A stretch of 64,000 nucleotides of DNA from Acholeplasmataceae bacterium UBA5769 (GTDB lineage: Bacteria; Bacillota_I; Bacilli_A; Acholeplasmatales; Acholeplasmataceae), in assembly GCA_002418725.1 (NCBI GenBank), contig DIER01000043.1, positions 62,001 to 126,000 on the forward strand, given 5' to 3'. Under the pieces are notes generated by a model, which was not told the DNA's origin, did no database searches, and was given only the letters and a program-made list of their open reading frames with translations. Of the stretch, positions 25,531 through 33,417 are shown one piece after another. How positions within the stretch are numbered: the first letter of the stretch is position 1; each line of letters opens with the position of its first letter. The translations under genes were made by a program, and so were the position numbers.

Positions 25531-27015
25531 TTAACGATGCTTTAAATGGGGGAAAAGAATCACATCACGAATGTTTGGTGTATTGGTTAATAACATCACA
25601 AGTCTATCAATACCAATACCTAAACCACCTGTGGGTGGCATACCATATTCAAGAGATTCTACAAAGTCGATGTCCATTTCGGTTGCTTCATCGTTTCCGA
25701 GTTCTTTTTCTTTTAATTGACCTTCAAAGCGTTCTCTTTGATCGATAGGATCGTTTAATTCAGAGAAAGCATTTGCATATTCACTACGCATAATGAAAAG
25801 TTCAAAACGATCAGTAAATCTTGGATCTTGATCATTCTTTTTCGCAAGTGGAGAGATTTCAATGGGATGACCATAAACGAAGGTTGGCTGAATGATTTGA
25901 TCTTCACAGAATTCTTCAAAGAAAGCTTCAATGATATGGCCAATTGCGTAATGCTTTTCCACGTGAACGTTGTGTTTTTTCGCAACCGCTTTCGCTTCTT
26001 CAAGGGTCATGTGCTGCCAAAAGTCAACACCACTCATCTCTTTGACGGCATCGACCATGTGCCAACGTTTCCATGGGCGTCCCATGTGAATGAGTTGATC
26101 TTGGTAGGTGATGTCGTAGACACCTAAAGTTTGATAGGTCACGGTGGATAATGCATCTTCAACAAGATCCATCATGTCACCCATATCTGCATATGCCAAA
26201 TAAGCTTCAATCGTGGTAAACTCTGGATTATGTTTCGCATCCATACCTTCATTTCTAAAGAGTCTTCCGATTTCGTAAACGGCTTCTAAACCACCAACAA
26301 TCAGTCTCTTTAAAGGAAGTTCAGTTGCAATACGTAAGTAAAAGTCCATATCGAGGGTGTTATGGTGTGTCACGAAAGGACGCGCTGCAGCGCCACCTAA
26401 AATGCTGTGCAACACTGGTGTTTCGACTTCAATGAATCCTTTTTGGTCAAAGAAGTTTTGAATAGCGCGAATAATTTTAGGACGTGTGACTGCAACTCTT
26501 CTCGCATCTTCATTCACGATTAAGTCAACATAACGACGACGTCTCGCTTCCTCTTTATCTTGAAGTCCATGGAATTTATCAGGTAGTGGTCTTAACGCTT
26601 TCGTTAAGTGCGTATAGACTGATGCCTTAACCGTAAGTTCATTGGTTTTTGTGCGAAACATGGTGCCCTTAATCCCTACGATGTCACCTAAATCTGCGGC
26701 TCTAAAGATTTCATAGTTTGCTTCACCAACAGCATCCATACGTACGTAAACTTGGATTTGTCCATCACGGTCTTGGATATGCATAAAACCTGCTTTACCT
26801 TGACCACGTTTGAGCATGATACGCCCTGCTATGGATACCTCAATGTGTTTTTCTTCAAGTTGATCATGGTCGAATTGATCGAAAGCTTCAATCAATTGTT
26901 TGGTGGTATGTGTGCGGACATATTTTTGTCCAAAGGGATCAATCCCCTGGTCTCTTAATTCTTGTGCTTTTTGTCTTCTGACAAGTTGTTGTTCATTTAA
27001 ATCATCTGGGAACAT
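25531..27015 (-). CDS. lysS: Lysyl-tRNA synthetase, class II
   Basis: 494 residues. N-terminal OB-fold anticodon-binding domain (about 60-150, VSIAGRIMLKRGQGKAGFMHIQD by pattern), then the class II core: motif 2 region (RNEGMDAKHNPEFTTIE) and motif 3 (GLGIGIDRLVMLLT), ending in FPHLKHR. It charges tRNA-Lys. SD taggagg before ATG. It is last in a minus-strand series after tilS-hpt-ftsH-rqcP but has its own promoter and follows a terminator. Confidence 0.97.
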   Translation of the reverse strand: MFPDDLNEQQLVRRQKAQELRDQGIDPFGQKYVRTHTTKQLIEAFDQFDHDQLEEKHIEVSIAGRIMLKRGQGKAGFMHIQDRDGQIQVYVRMDAVGEANYEIFRAADLGDIVGIKGTMFRTKTNELTVKASVYTHLTKALRPLPDKFHGLQDKEEARRRRYVDLIVNEDARRVAVTRPKIIRAIQNFFDQKGFIEVETPVLHSILGGAAARPFVTHHNTLDMDFYLRIATELPLKRLIVGGLEAVYEIGRLFRNEGMDAKHNPEFTTIEAYLAYADMGDMMDLVEDALSTVTYQTLGVYDITYQDQLIHMGRPWKRWHMVDAVKEMSGVDFWQHMTLEEAKAVAKKHNVHVEKHYAIGHIIEAFFEEFCEDQIIQPTFVYGHPIEISPLAKKNDQDPRFTDRFELFIMRSEYANAFSELNDPIDQRERFEGQLKEKELGNDEATEMDIDFVESLEYGMPPTGGLGIGIDRLVMLLTNTPNIRDVILFPHLKHR

Positions 27016-27038
27016 GTGAAATCCTCCTAATCCAAGAT

Positions 27039-27047
27039 ATTATATCA
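27039..27047 (-). promoter_or_regulatory. Extended -10 promoter of lysS
   Basis: On the minus strand TGaTATAAT, 23 bases before the lysS start, directly downstream of the rqcP terminator. The -35 is poor. Confidence 0.6.
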
Positions 27048-27049
27048 TA

Positions 27050-27076
27050 AGAAAAGCCATAAACAAAAGTTATGGC
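27050..27076 (-). terminator. Terminator overlapping the rqcP stop codon
   Basis: On the minus strand gccataa/ttatggc (7 bp) followed by ttttctt; the left arm contains the rqcP stop. Confidence 0.65.
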
Positions 27077-27315
27077 CGTTTTTCTTCCGCTAAAAGTTCA
27101 TACATCAGTTCATCTTTTTTAGGAGTTAACGAGGTGACTTTAACTTTAATGATGTTGAGTCCTAAATGTAACGTAAGTAAATCGCCTTCTTTAACTGCGG
27201 TTGAAGGTTTTGCAAGTTTGCCGTTAATGTCTACTTTTTCTTTTTCAGCGGCTTCTTTAGCAATGGTGCGACGTTTAATGATACGCGCGACCTTTAAATA
27301 TTTATCAAGCCTCAT
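27070..27315 (-). CDS. rqcP: S4-domain RNA-binding protein RqcP
   Basis: 81 residues beginning MRLDKYLKVARIIKRRT, then a VDINGKLAKPSTAVKEGD S4 loop and L.L.LG...VKV, a close match in length and sequence pattern to Bacillus RqcP (YabO). RqcP works with RqcH on stalled 50S subunits, helping add alanine tails to incomplete peptides. A longer form starting 57 bases upstream lies inside ftsH and adds residues foreign to the family. The ATG overlaps the ftsH end by 11 bases. Confidence 0.9.
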   Translation of the reverse strand: MRLDKYLKVARIIKRRTIAKEAAEKEKVDINGKLAKPSTAVKEGDLLTLHLGLNIIKVKVTSLTPKKDELMYELLAEEKRP

Positions 27316-29218
27316 TGCTATTTTCTTGCTTTTCTTGATACCAAGAAAGTTTGCCGGTTGAAACAATTTCATCGATGTCTGCTTTGGTTAATGTTTCAAC
27401 TTCAACGAGGTAATGCGCGATGAGATCAAGTAAATCTCTGTGCTCAGTAATAATGGTTTTCGCTTTTTCAAAGCAGGTTGTAATAATATGTCTAACTTCT
27501 TTATCAATTTCATGAGCGACTTGGTCGGAGAAATTTTTCTCTTTGAAATAGTCGCGTCCTAAAAATACATTGCCGCCAGCACTTTCGTATTGAACGGGTC
27601 CTAAATCAGACATACCATATTCGGTAACCATCGCACGTGCAATTGCTGTTGCGTTTTGGAAGTCGTTATATGCACCGGTTGTGACAGTATCAAACACAAG
27701 TTCTTCAGCCACACGACCACCCAAGAAAGAAGTGATCTGGGCGATAAGAGAACTCTTGGTTGATAAGAATTTTTCTTCAAGTGGTGTCATCAAGTTATAA
27801 CCACCCGCACGTCCACGTGGAATGATGGTCACTTTTTGAACCACATTAGCATCCTGTAATTTTAGACCGATAACTGCATGTCCAGCTTCGTGATATGCAA
27901 CTGTTTTCTTTTCATCTGGTGAATATTTACGTGATTTTTTAGCAGGTCCCATCATGACACGGTCAATCGCTTCATCCATATCGATTTGTGAAATGAGTGT
28001 GCGATTATCGCGAGCAGCGAGAAGAGCTGCTTCATTAAGCAAGTTTTCAATATCGGCACCAGAAAATCCTGGAATACGACTTGCAAATTCACCTAATTTC
28101 ACTTTAGGATCTAATTTTTTATTTCTTGAATGTACTTTTAGAATAGCCTCACGTCCTCTTACATCAGGTAAAGTAATGGTAATTTGACGGTCAAAACGTC
28201 CTGGACGAAGAAGGGCAGGGTCTAAAACATCAGGTCTATTGGTTGCTGCAATGATGATGATACCCATGTTGGATGTAAAACCATCCATTTCAACTAATAA
28301 TTGGTTTAAGGTTTGTTCGCGTTCATCATGACCGCCACCTAAACCAGCACCACGTTGGCGACCCACGGCATCAATTTCATCAATGAAGATGATACAAGGT
28401 GAGTTTTCTTTAGCAACTTTAAACAAGTCTCTAACACGAGAAGCACCGACACCCACAAACATTTCAACGAAATCAGAACCTGAAATCGTGAAGAAAGGTA
28501 CATTTGCTTCACCAGCAACAGCTCTTGCTAAGAGTGTCTTACCAGTACCAGGGGAACCGACAAGAAGAACACCTTTAGGAATACGTGCACCCATGTCAAC
28601 ATATTTTTTAGGACTCTTTAAGAAGTCAATTAATTCTTCTAACTCTTGTTTTTCTTCTTCAACACCGGCAACATCTTTAAAGGTTACGGTTTTTTCTCTG
28701 TTTAAGCGTGCACGATTTTTCGCAAAATCGAAAGCTTTAGAATTTTGACTGTTTGCATTTCTAAAGATAATGAATAGAATCACAAGCACTAAAATCATAG
28801 GAACAAGATTCAATAAAACTGTCCATATCGTAATGCCTGAACGAATACCTATGGCTGTTTCGCCACCTTTAGATTCCACGGTTAGCATGATCTGCTGCGC
28901 ATTTTCTAAGGGCATAATGCCTTCGAAAGATACAGTTCCATAGAAAGAAGCAGATGCGGAATCTTTATAAAACGTACCTTGAATTTCAACAAGTGTGATG
29001 TTGTCGCCACCAACGGGTATATATTTTAATGTCTCAATATGACCGAGTTCGGCAGCTTGACCTAATTCAGTGACATTAAGGGTTGCAACTTCTCCTTGAA
29101 GTGCATCTCTTAAGAATAGGAAAACACCAATCACAATGACCAGCGTAAACAGCATGATCAGATAATCGGGTTTTTTGCGGAATTCTGTTTTTTTCTTGTT
29201 ATTTGGGCTTTGATTCAT
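27305..29218 (-). CDS. ftsH: ATP-dependent zinc metalloprotease FtsH
   Basis: 637 residues. TM helix at about 19-40, extracellular domain, second TM at about 131-150, AAA+ module (GSPGTGKT, FIDEIDAVG, SRH region ATNRPDVLDPALLRPGRFD) and zinc protease motif HEAGH. It degrades membrane and regulatory proteins. SD aaagggg. In the tilS-hpt-ftsH operon, conserved across Firmicutes. Confidence 0.98.
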   Translation of the reverse strand: MNQSPNNKKKTEFRKKPDYLIMLFTLVIVIGVFLFLRDALQGEVATLNVTELGQAAELGHIETLKYIPVGGDNITLVEIQGTFYKDSASASFYGTVSFEGIMPLENAQQIMLTVESKGGETAIGIRSGITIWTVLLNLVPMILVLVILFIIFRNANSQNSKAFDFAKNRARLNREKTVTFKDVAGVEEEKQELEELIDFLKSPKKYVDMGARIPKGVLLVGSPGTGKTLLARAVAGEANVPFFTISGSDFVEMFVGVGASRVRDLFKVAKENSPCIIFIDEIDAVGRQRGAGLGGGHDEREQTLNQLLVEMDGFTSNMGIIIIAATNRPDVLDPALLRPGRFDRQITITLPDVRGREAILKVHSRNKKLDPKVKLGEFASRIPGFSGADIENLLNEAALLAARDNRTLISQIDMDEAIDRVMMGPAKKSRKYSPDEKKTVAYHEAGHAVIGLKLQDANVVQKVTIIPRGRAGGYNLMTPLEEKFLSTKSSLIAQITSFLGGRVAEELVFDTVTTGAYNDFQNATAIARAMVTEYGMSDLGPVQYESAGGNVFLGRDYFKEKNFSDQVAHEIDKEVRHIITTCFEKAKTIITEHRDLLDLIAHYLVEVETLTKADIDEIVSTGKLSWYQEKQENSNEA

Positions 29219-29230
29219 AATTGTACCCCT

Positions 29231-29773
29231 TTATTTAGTGTTATAGATTTCAGGTTTTAGGATGCCAACGTACGGCAAATTTCGATACATTTCGTCGTAG
29301 TCAAGACCATAACCAACAACAAACGCTTTAGGAATGACACGACCCACATACTCGGGTTGATAAGGTTTAATGCGTCCTTCAGGTTTATCTAACAAGGTTG
29401 CAATCTTTACAGAAGTTGCACCTCGGTGCTTAAATAATTCCATGATGGTAACGATGGTGTTTGCAGTATCGACGATATCTTCAACGATTAACACATCGCG
29501 TCCTTTAATGGATATATCCAAATCCATTTTAATTTTAACGTCACCAGAGGAGGTGATGCCACCATGGTAACTGGATGCTGACATATACGCAATGTCAAAC
29601 ATAAGATCAATCTTTCTTGATAGATCAGCTAAAAAGGGTACACAACCTTTAAGCAGACCAACGAGGATTAAATTTTTTCCTTTGTAATCTCTTGTGATTT
29701 GTTGACCCATCACTTCGCATATCTCTTGAATTTCTTTTTCAGTAACCAAGATTTCTGCAATATCGTTATGCAT
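29231..29773 (-). CDS. hpt: Hypoxanthine phosphoribosyltransferase
   Basis: 180 residues. PRPP-binding motif VLIVEDIVDTANT, LVGLLKGCVPFLADL, and VVGYGLDYDEMYRNLPYVG near the C-terminus, all typical of HGPRT. It makes IMP or GMP from the base and PRPP, releasing PPi. Its ATG overlaps the tilS end by 8 bases. Confidence 0.96.
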   Translation of the reverse strand: MHNDIAEILVTEKEIQEICEVMGQQITRDYKGKNLILVGLLKGCVPFLADLSRKIDLMFDIAYMSASSYHGGITSSGDVKIKMDLDISIKGRDVLIVEDIVDTANTIVTIMELFKHRGATSVKIATLLDKPEGRIKPYQPEYVGRVIPKAFVVGYGLDYDEMYRNLPYVGILKPEIYNTK

Positions 29774-31055
29774 GTTTACGTACCTCTTTTAATTTAAAAT
29801 AAAGTCTTTGTTCCTGACCTAATGTTTGATTCAAATAATGGTTTTGAACCCATAAGATAACACCATCATGATCGGTTAAAATCCAGAGTTCATCACGTAC
29901 ATTCATGGGGACTTTTTCATCAATCAAAAGTTTTTTGAGTTTTTTATGCCCATAGGAATATGCGAGCTGATCACCTTCGGTGCGATGTCTTAAGAACAGG
30001 GGAAATGCTAATTTATTATAACATAATTTTGTGAAATCTTCAGTAATGGCATCGGTTTTACTTAATAATGTGAAAATAGCCATATTTCCAATACGTGTTT
30101 CACCTTCACGAATCAAAACTTGTGTCTTATCTTTATCAGTTAACGGCTTTATAAAAGCATCTTTATAAGACTTGACGAAGCAATGGTTTCGGTTTAATCG
30201 ATAGATTGCATTGGGCTTTGAGGATAGTAAAATACGTTTAATTTTTTGGATAATATCATAGGAAACATTCAGTTCATATGACTCAATCATATAGGCAATG
30301 GCATCATCTTGAAGCGCATTTGGCCAAGTCTTAAAACTAGAGACATCAAGGTGCTTATTCTTAAGATGTGTTTTTGTCTGTTCTCTAATGTAAAAGAAGG
30401 CACTTGATAGTTGTTGGTGGTATTGCTTGATCTGATCTAATAGAACGTCGTTTTCTTGTTTCATGATGGGAACCACAGAATGTCTGTAGCGATTTCTAAG
30501 ATAAGTATTTTCTTCATTAGATTCATCATCTAAATAAGAGACTTGATGTTCCTTTGCATATGCTAAAATCTCTTTCTTTGAGAGATATAACAAGGGTTTA
30601 ACATAAGTGAAACTTTCGGTCTCATTGACCTGTTGCATGCCTGCATAGCCTAGAAGGTTAGAACCGCGTGTAAGTTTAATTAAGACGTTTTCAAAGAGGT
30701 CATCCAAATGATGAGCGGTTAATATGTACGGTGTTTGATACATTTTAGCAACTTCATTTAAATAATGTTCTCTAAGAATATGGGCTTGATGATGAAAATT
30801 TCCACCCTTTACCTTAATCGTATAGTAATGGAAAGGTATCTCAAAAGATTTGCAATATGTTTCGACTAAATCTTTTTCAATAAGTGACTGATCACGCTTC
30901 AAATGGTTGAAATGGACTACGGCAAGATCATAAGTTGTATCCTTTAACATATGCAACATGACCATGGAATCAACACCGCCGCTGACTGAAACAACTAACG
31001 TAGATGAGAGAGATATCTTGAGATCGTTCTTTAATAGACTCTGAATTGATTTCAT
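29766..31055 (-). CDS. tilS: tRNA(Ile)-lysidine synthase
   Basis: 429 residues. PP-loop SGGVDSMVML, ILTAHHLDDLFENVLIKL, then the RNA-binding and C-terminal (TilS_C) domains (ILWVQNHYLNQ near the end), so a full-length enzyme. It converts C34 of the AUA-reading tRNA-Ile to lysidine using ATP. SD aaagggg. First gene of tilS-hpt-ftsH-rqcP; a TATAAT (minus strand, 31085-31080) lies just upstream. Confidence 0.95.
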   Translation of the reverse strand: MKSIQSLLKNDLKISLSSTLVVSVSGGVDSMVMLHMLKDTTYDLAVVHFNHLKRDQSLIEKDLVETYCKSFEIPFHYYTIKVKGGNFHHQAHILREHYLNEVAKMYQTPYILTAHHLDDLFENVLIKLTRGSNLLGYAGMQQVNETESFTYVKPLLYLSKKEILAYAKEHQVSYLDDESNEENTYLRNRYRHSVVPIMKQENDVLLDQIKQYHQQLSSAFFYIREQTKTHLKNKHLDVSSFKTWPNALQDDAIAYMIESYELNVSYDIIQKIKRILLSSKPNAIYRLNRNHCFVKSYKDAFIKPLTDKDKTQVLIREGETRIGNMAIFTLLSKTDAITEDFTKLCYNKLAFPLFLRHRTEGDQLAYSYGHKKLKKLLIDEKVPMNVRDELWILTDHDGVILWVQNHYLNQTLGQEQRLYFKLKEVRKHA

Positions 31056-31127
31056 AAGTTAGCCCCTTTCTATATGTTTATTATACATGATAAATTGTAA
31101 AAATTTTGAATAAATGTCTTAATCCTA

Positions 31128-31136
31128 TGCTATAAT
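31128..31136 (+). promoter_or_regulatory. Extended -10 promoter of maf
   Basis: TGcTATAAT 25 bases before the maf start, in the divergent gap with tilS. The best -35 candidate (TTGAAT) has a 19-base spacer. Confidence 0.6.
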
Positions 31137-31161
31137 ACATTAAGAATAGAGGAGGCCAAAC

Positions 31162-31710
31162 ATGTTGATTTTAGCCAGTAGTTCCCCAAGAAGAGCCAAG
31201 CTATTAAAAGATGCAGGTCTTGATTTTATTGTTGTACCAAGTCACCTTGAAGAAATCGTTGATGAAAAATATAAACCGAGTGAACTGGTTGTTGAACTTG
31301 CTAGGCTTAAAGCATTAAGCGTCGCAAAAACATACCCAAACGATACGATAATAGGTGCAGATACCATTGTCGTCTATGAAGACCACATCTTAGGAAAGCC
31401 TAGAGATGAAGAAGATGCATACCGCATGCTTAAATTGCTTTCAGATGATCGTCACGTGGTTTATACGGCGGTTGCCCTTGTTAAAGGTGATAAGGTGAAA
31501 ACCTTTGTTTCTGAAACTGAGGTGTGGATGAAAAACTTATCGGATTTAGAAATCAAAAATTACATTAAAACCGGTGAACCCATGGATAAAGCAGGCGCTT
31601 ATGGGATTCAAGGCGAAGGTGGCGCTTTGGTTGACCATTATAAAGGTGATTTCTTTACAATTGTGGGATTACCGTTGAAAGATGTTTTAGATCAACTCAA
31701 GAACTTTTAA
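31162..31710 (+). CDS. maf: Maf-family nucleoside triphosphate pyrophosphatase
   Basis: 182 residues. MLILASSSPRRAKLLKDAG start, KAL..A, DTIVVYEDHILGKP and GAYGIQGEGGALV, all Maf hallmarks. It hydrolyses dTTP/UTP-type or modified nucleotides to monophosphate and PPi. SD gaggagg. Followed by a strong terminator. Confidence 0.95.
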   Translation: MLILASSSPRRAKLLKDAGLDFIVVPSHLEEIVDEKYKPSELVVELARLKALSVAKTYPNDTIIGADTIVVYEDHILGKPRDEEDAYRMLKLLSDDRHVVYTAVALVKGDKVKTFVSETEVWMKNLSDLEIKNYIKTGEPMDKAGAYGIQGEGGALVDHYKGDFFTIVGLPLKDVLDQLKNF

Positions 31711-31739
31711 AGTTACTCGATTCATGAGTAACTTTTTTT
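31711..31739 (+). terminator. Intrinsic terminator of maf
   Basis: agttactc/gagtaact, 7-nt loop, then seven T's. Confidence 0.92.
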
Positions 31740-31768
31740 CTTATGGTCTCAATAAAGCGATTTTATTA

Positions 31769-31797
31769 TATAATAAAAGATAAAGTAAAGCGTTTAC
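31769..31797 (+). promoter_or_regulatory. Promoter -10 and LacI-type operator of the glycoside operon
   Basis: TATAAT at 31769-31774, then an inverted repeat gtaaa-gcg-tttac at 31785-31797 just past the expected start site. The right half (CGTTTACA) matches a catabolite-responsive element half-site; the left does not fully fit, so either a cre-like site or the operator of a LacI-family regulator. No regulator gene is adjacent. Confidence 0.5.
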
Positions 31798-31809
31798 ACA
31801 GGAGGCACT

Positions 31810-33417
31810 ATGGACAATAGACATACCTGGAAGGATAAAATCGTTTATCAAATCTACCCAAGAAGTTTTATGGATTCAAATGGTGATGGTATTGGAGATA
31901 TCCAAGGCATCATTTCTAAACTTGATTATGTTAAATCACTGGGTGTAGATGTTATATGGTTATCACCGGTTTATGGGTCTCCCAATGACGACAACGGCTA
32001 TGATATCAGTGATTATAAAGGGATTAATCCTGAGTTTGGTACCATGCAAGATATGGATCAACTCATCGTTGAAGCGGGTAGAAGAGGGATAAGAATTATC
32101 ATGGATTTAGTGATCAACCACACCTCAGATGAACACCCTTGGTTCATTGAAAGCAAACATCCAGAAAGTCCTTATCGTGATTACTATATCTGGCAGGATA
32201 AGCCAAACAATTGGACAAGTTTTTTTGGTGGAAAGGCTTGGGATCAAGTGGGTGATTCTTTCTATCTTCATCTGTTCTCAAAAAAACAGCCAGATCTAAA
32301 TTGGCATCATCCTAAAGTGATGGATGAAGTCCAAGATATCATGAGATTTTGGCTCAATAAAGGCATATACGGTTTTAGATGTGACGTGATTAACATCATT
32401 TATAAGTCCTCATTAGAAGATGGAAAGAAACGTTTTGTTTTGGTAGGAAGAGAACATTATCATTCACAAGAAGGTATGCATCAAATCTTAAAACGTCTGC
32501 GAAGTGAAGTTCTAGCTTCTTACGATTCAATGACTGTTGGTGAAACAGTCTTAGTGAATACCAAGCAAGCAAATGACTTGATACTACCAGAGAGACACGA
32601 ACTCGATATGGTCTTCGGTTTTGAACATATGGAGACAGATCAAATCAACAACAAATGGTTTCGAACAAGATTTAAACCTCAAAAATTTATACGTACCCTG
32701 ATCAAGTGGCAAAATCAAGTTTATTGGAATGCCAACTACTTAGAAAATCACGATCAACAACGCTCAGTCTCTCGGTTTGGTAACGATAAAGTTTATCATC
32801 GTGAAAGTGCGAAAATGCTTGCCTTACTAAACCTAACCCTAAAAGGCACACCTTATATTTATCAAGGCGAAGAAATTGGGATGACCAATGGTGACTTTAC
32901 GTCGCTTGATGAATATAGAGATGTCGAAACGCATCGGATCATCGCACTTGCTAAGAAACTCCATTTTCCACAATGGTTTCAACAAAGAATGCTTAGATTG
33001 TCTTCAAGAGATCATGCAAGAACGCCGATGCAATGGACAAGTGAAGGCGGTTTTACCACAGGTGATCCTTGGATAAAGGTGAACCGTAATACAACATTTA
33101 TCAACGTAGAAAAACAAAATATAGAAGAAGATTCTATTTTATCCTTTTACCGTAAATTGATCACTTTAAGAAAAAATAACCAAGCATTAAGCAGGGGTAG
33201 TTTCGAAGCCATCTATGCAAAACGAGGTGTTTTCATCTTCCGCAGAAAAGATGCTACTCAATCATGGGTCACTGTGATAAACATGACAGCAAAGAAGAAA
33301 CGTATAGGACTTTTCATTGACGGAGAGGTTATCTTAAGTAACCTTCATGCAAATCAAATCATAGAGAGCAAATTACAGCCATATGAAGCGAGACTGATCA
33401 AGGAGAATGGGTCATGA
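31810..33417 (+). CDS. GH13 alpha-glucosidase (oligo-1,6-glucosidase type)
   Basis: 535 residues without signal peptide, so cytoplasmic. GH13 conserved regions: DLVINHTSDEHPWF, GFRCDVINII (nucleophile D192), TVGETVL (acid/base E245) and YLENHDQQRS. The QIYPRSFMDSNGDGIGD segment places it in the alpha-glucosidase/oligo-1,6-glucosidase/trehalose-6-P hydrolase group; it should remove glucose from the non-reducing end of alpha-glucosides. The exact linkage is not certain. First gene of a five-gene operon; its stop overlaps the next ATG (ATGA). Confidence 0.9.
   Translation: MDNRHTWKDKIVYQIYPRSFMDSNGDGIGDIQGIISKLDYVKSLGVDVIWLSPVYGSPNDDNGYDISDYKGINPEFGTMQDMDQLIVEAGRRGIRIIMDLVINHTSDEHPWFIESKHPESPYRDYYIWQDKPNNWTSFFGGKAWDQVGDSFYLHLFSKKQPDLNWHHPKVMDEVQDIMRFWLNKGIYGFRCDVINIIYKSSLEDGKKRFVLVGREHYHSQEGMHQILKRLRSEVLASYDSMTVGETVLVNTKQANDLILPERHELDMVFGFEHMETDQINNKWFRTRFKPQKFIRTLIKWQNQVYWNANYLENHDQQRSVSRFGNDKVYHRESAKMLALLNLTLKGTPYIYQGEEIGMTNGDFTSLDEYRDVETHRIIALAKKLHFPQWFQQRMLRLSSRDHARTPMQWTSEGGFTTGDPWIKVNRNTTFINVEKQNIEEDSILSFYRKLITLRKNNQALSRGSFEAIYAKRGVFIFRRKDATQSWVTVINMTAKKKRIGLFIDGEVILSNLHANQIIESKLQPYEARLIKENGS

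Noticed and set aside
25828..26127. ORF antisense to lysS
   Set aside because: Shadow of a conserved gene with no SD or domain.
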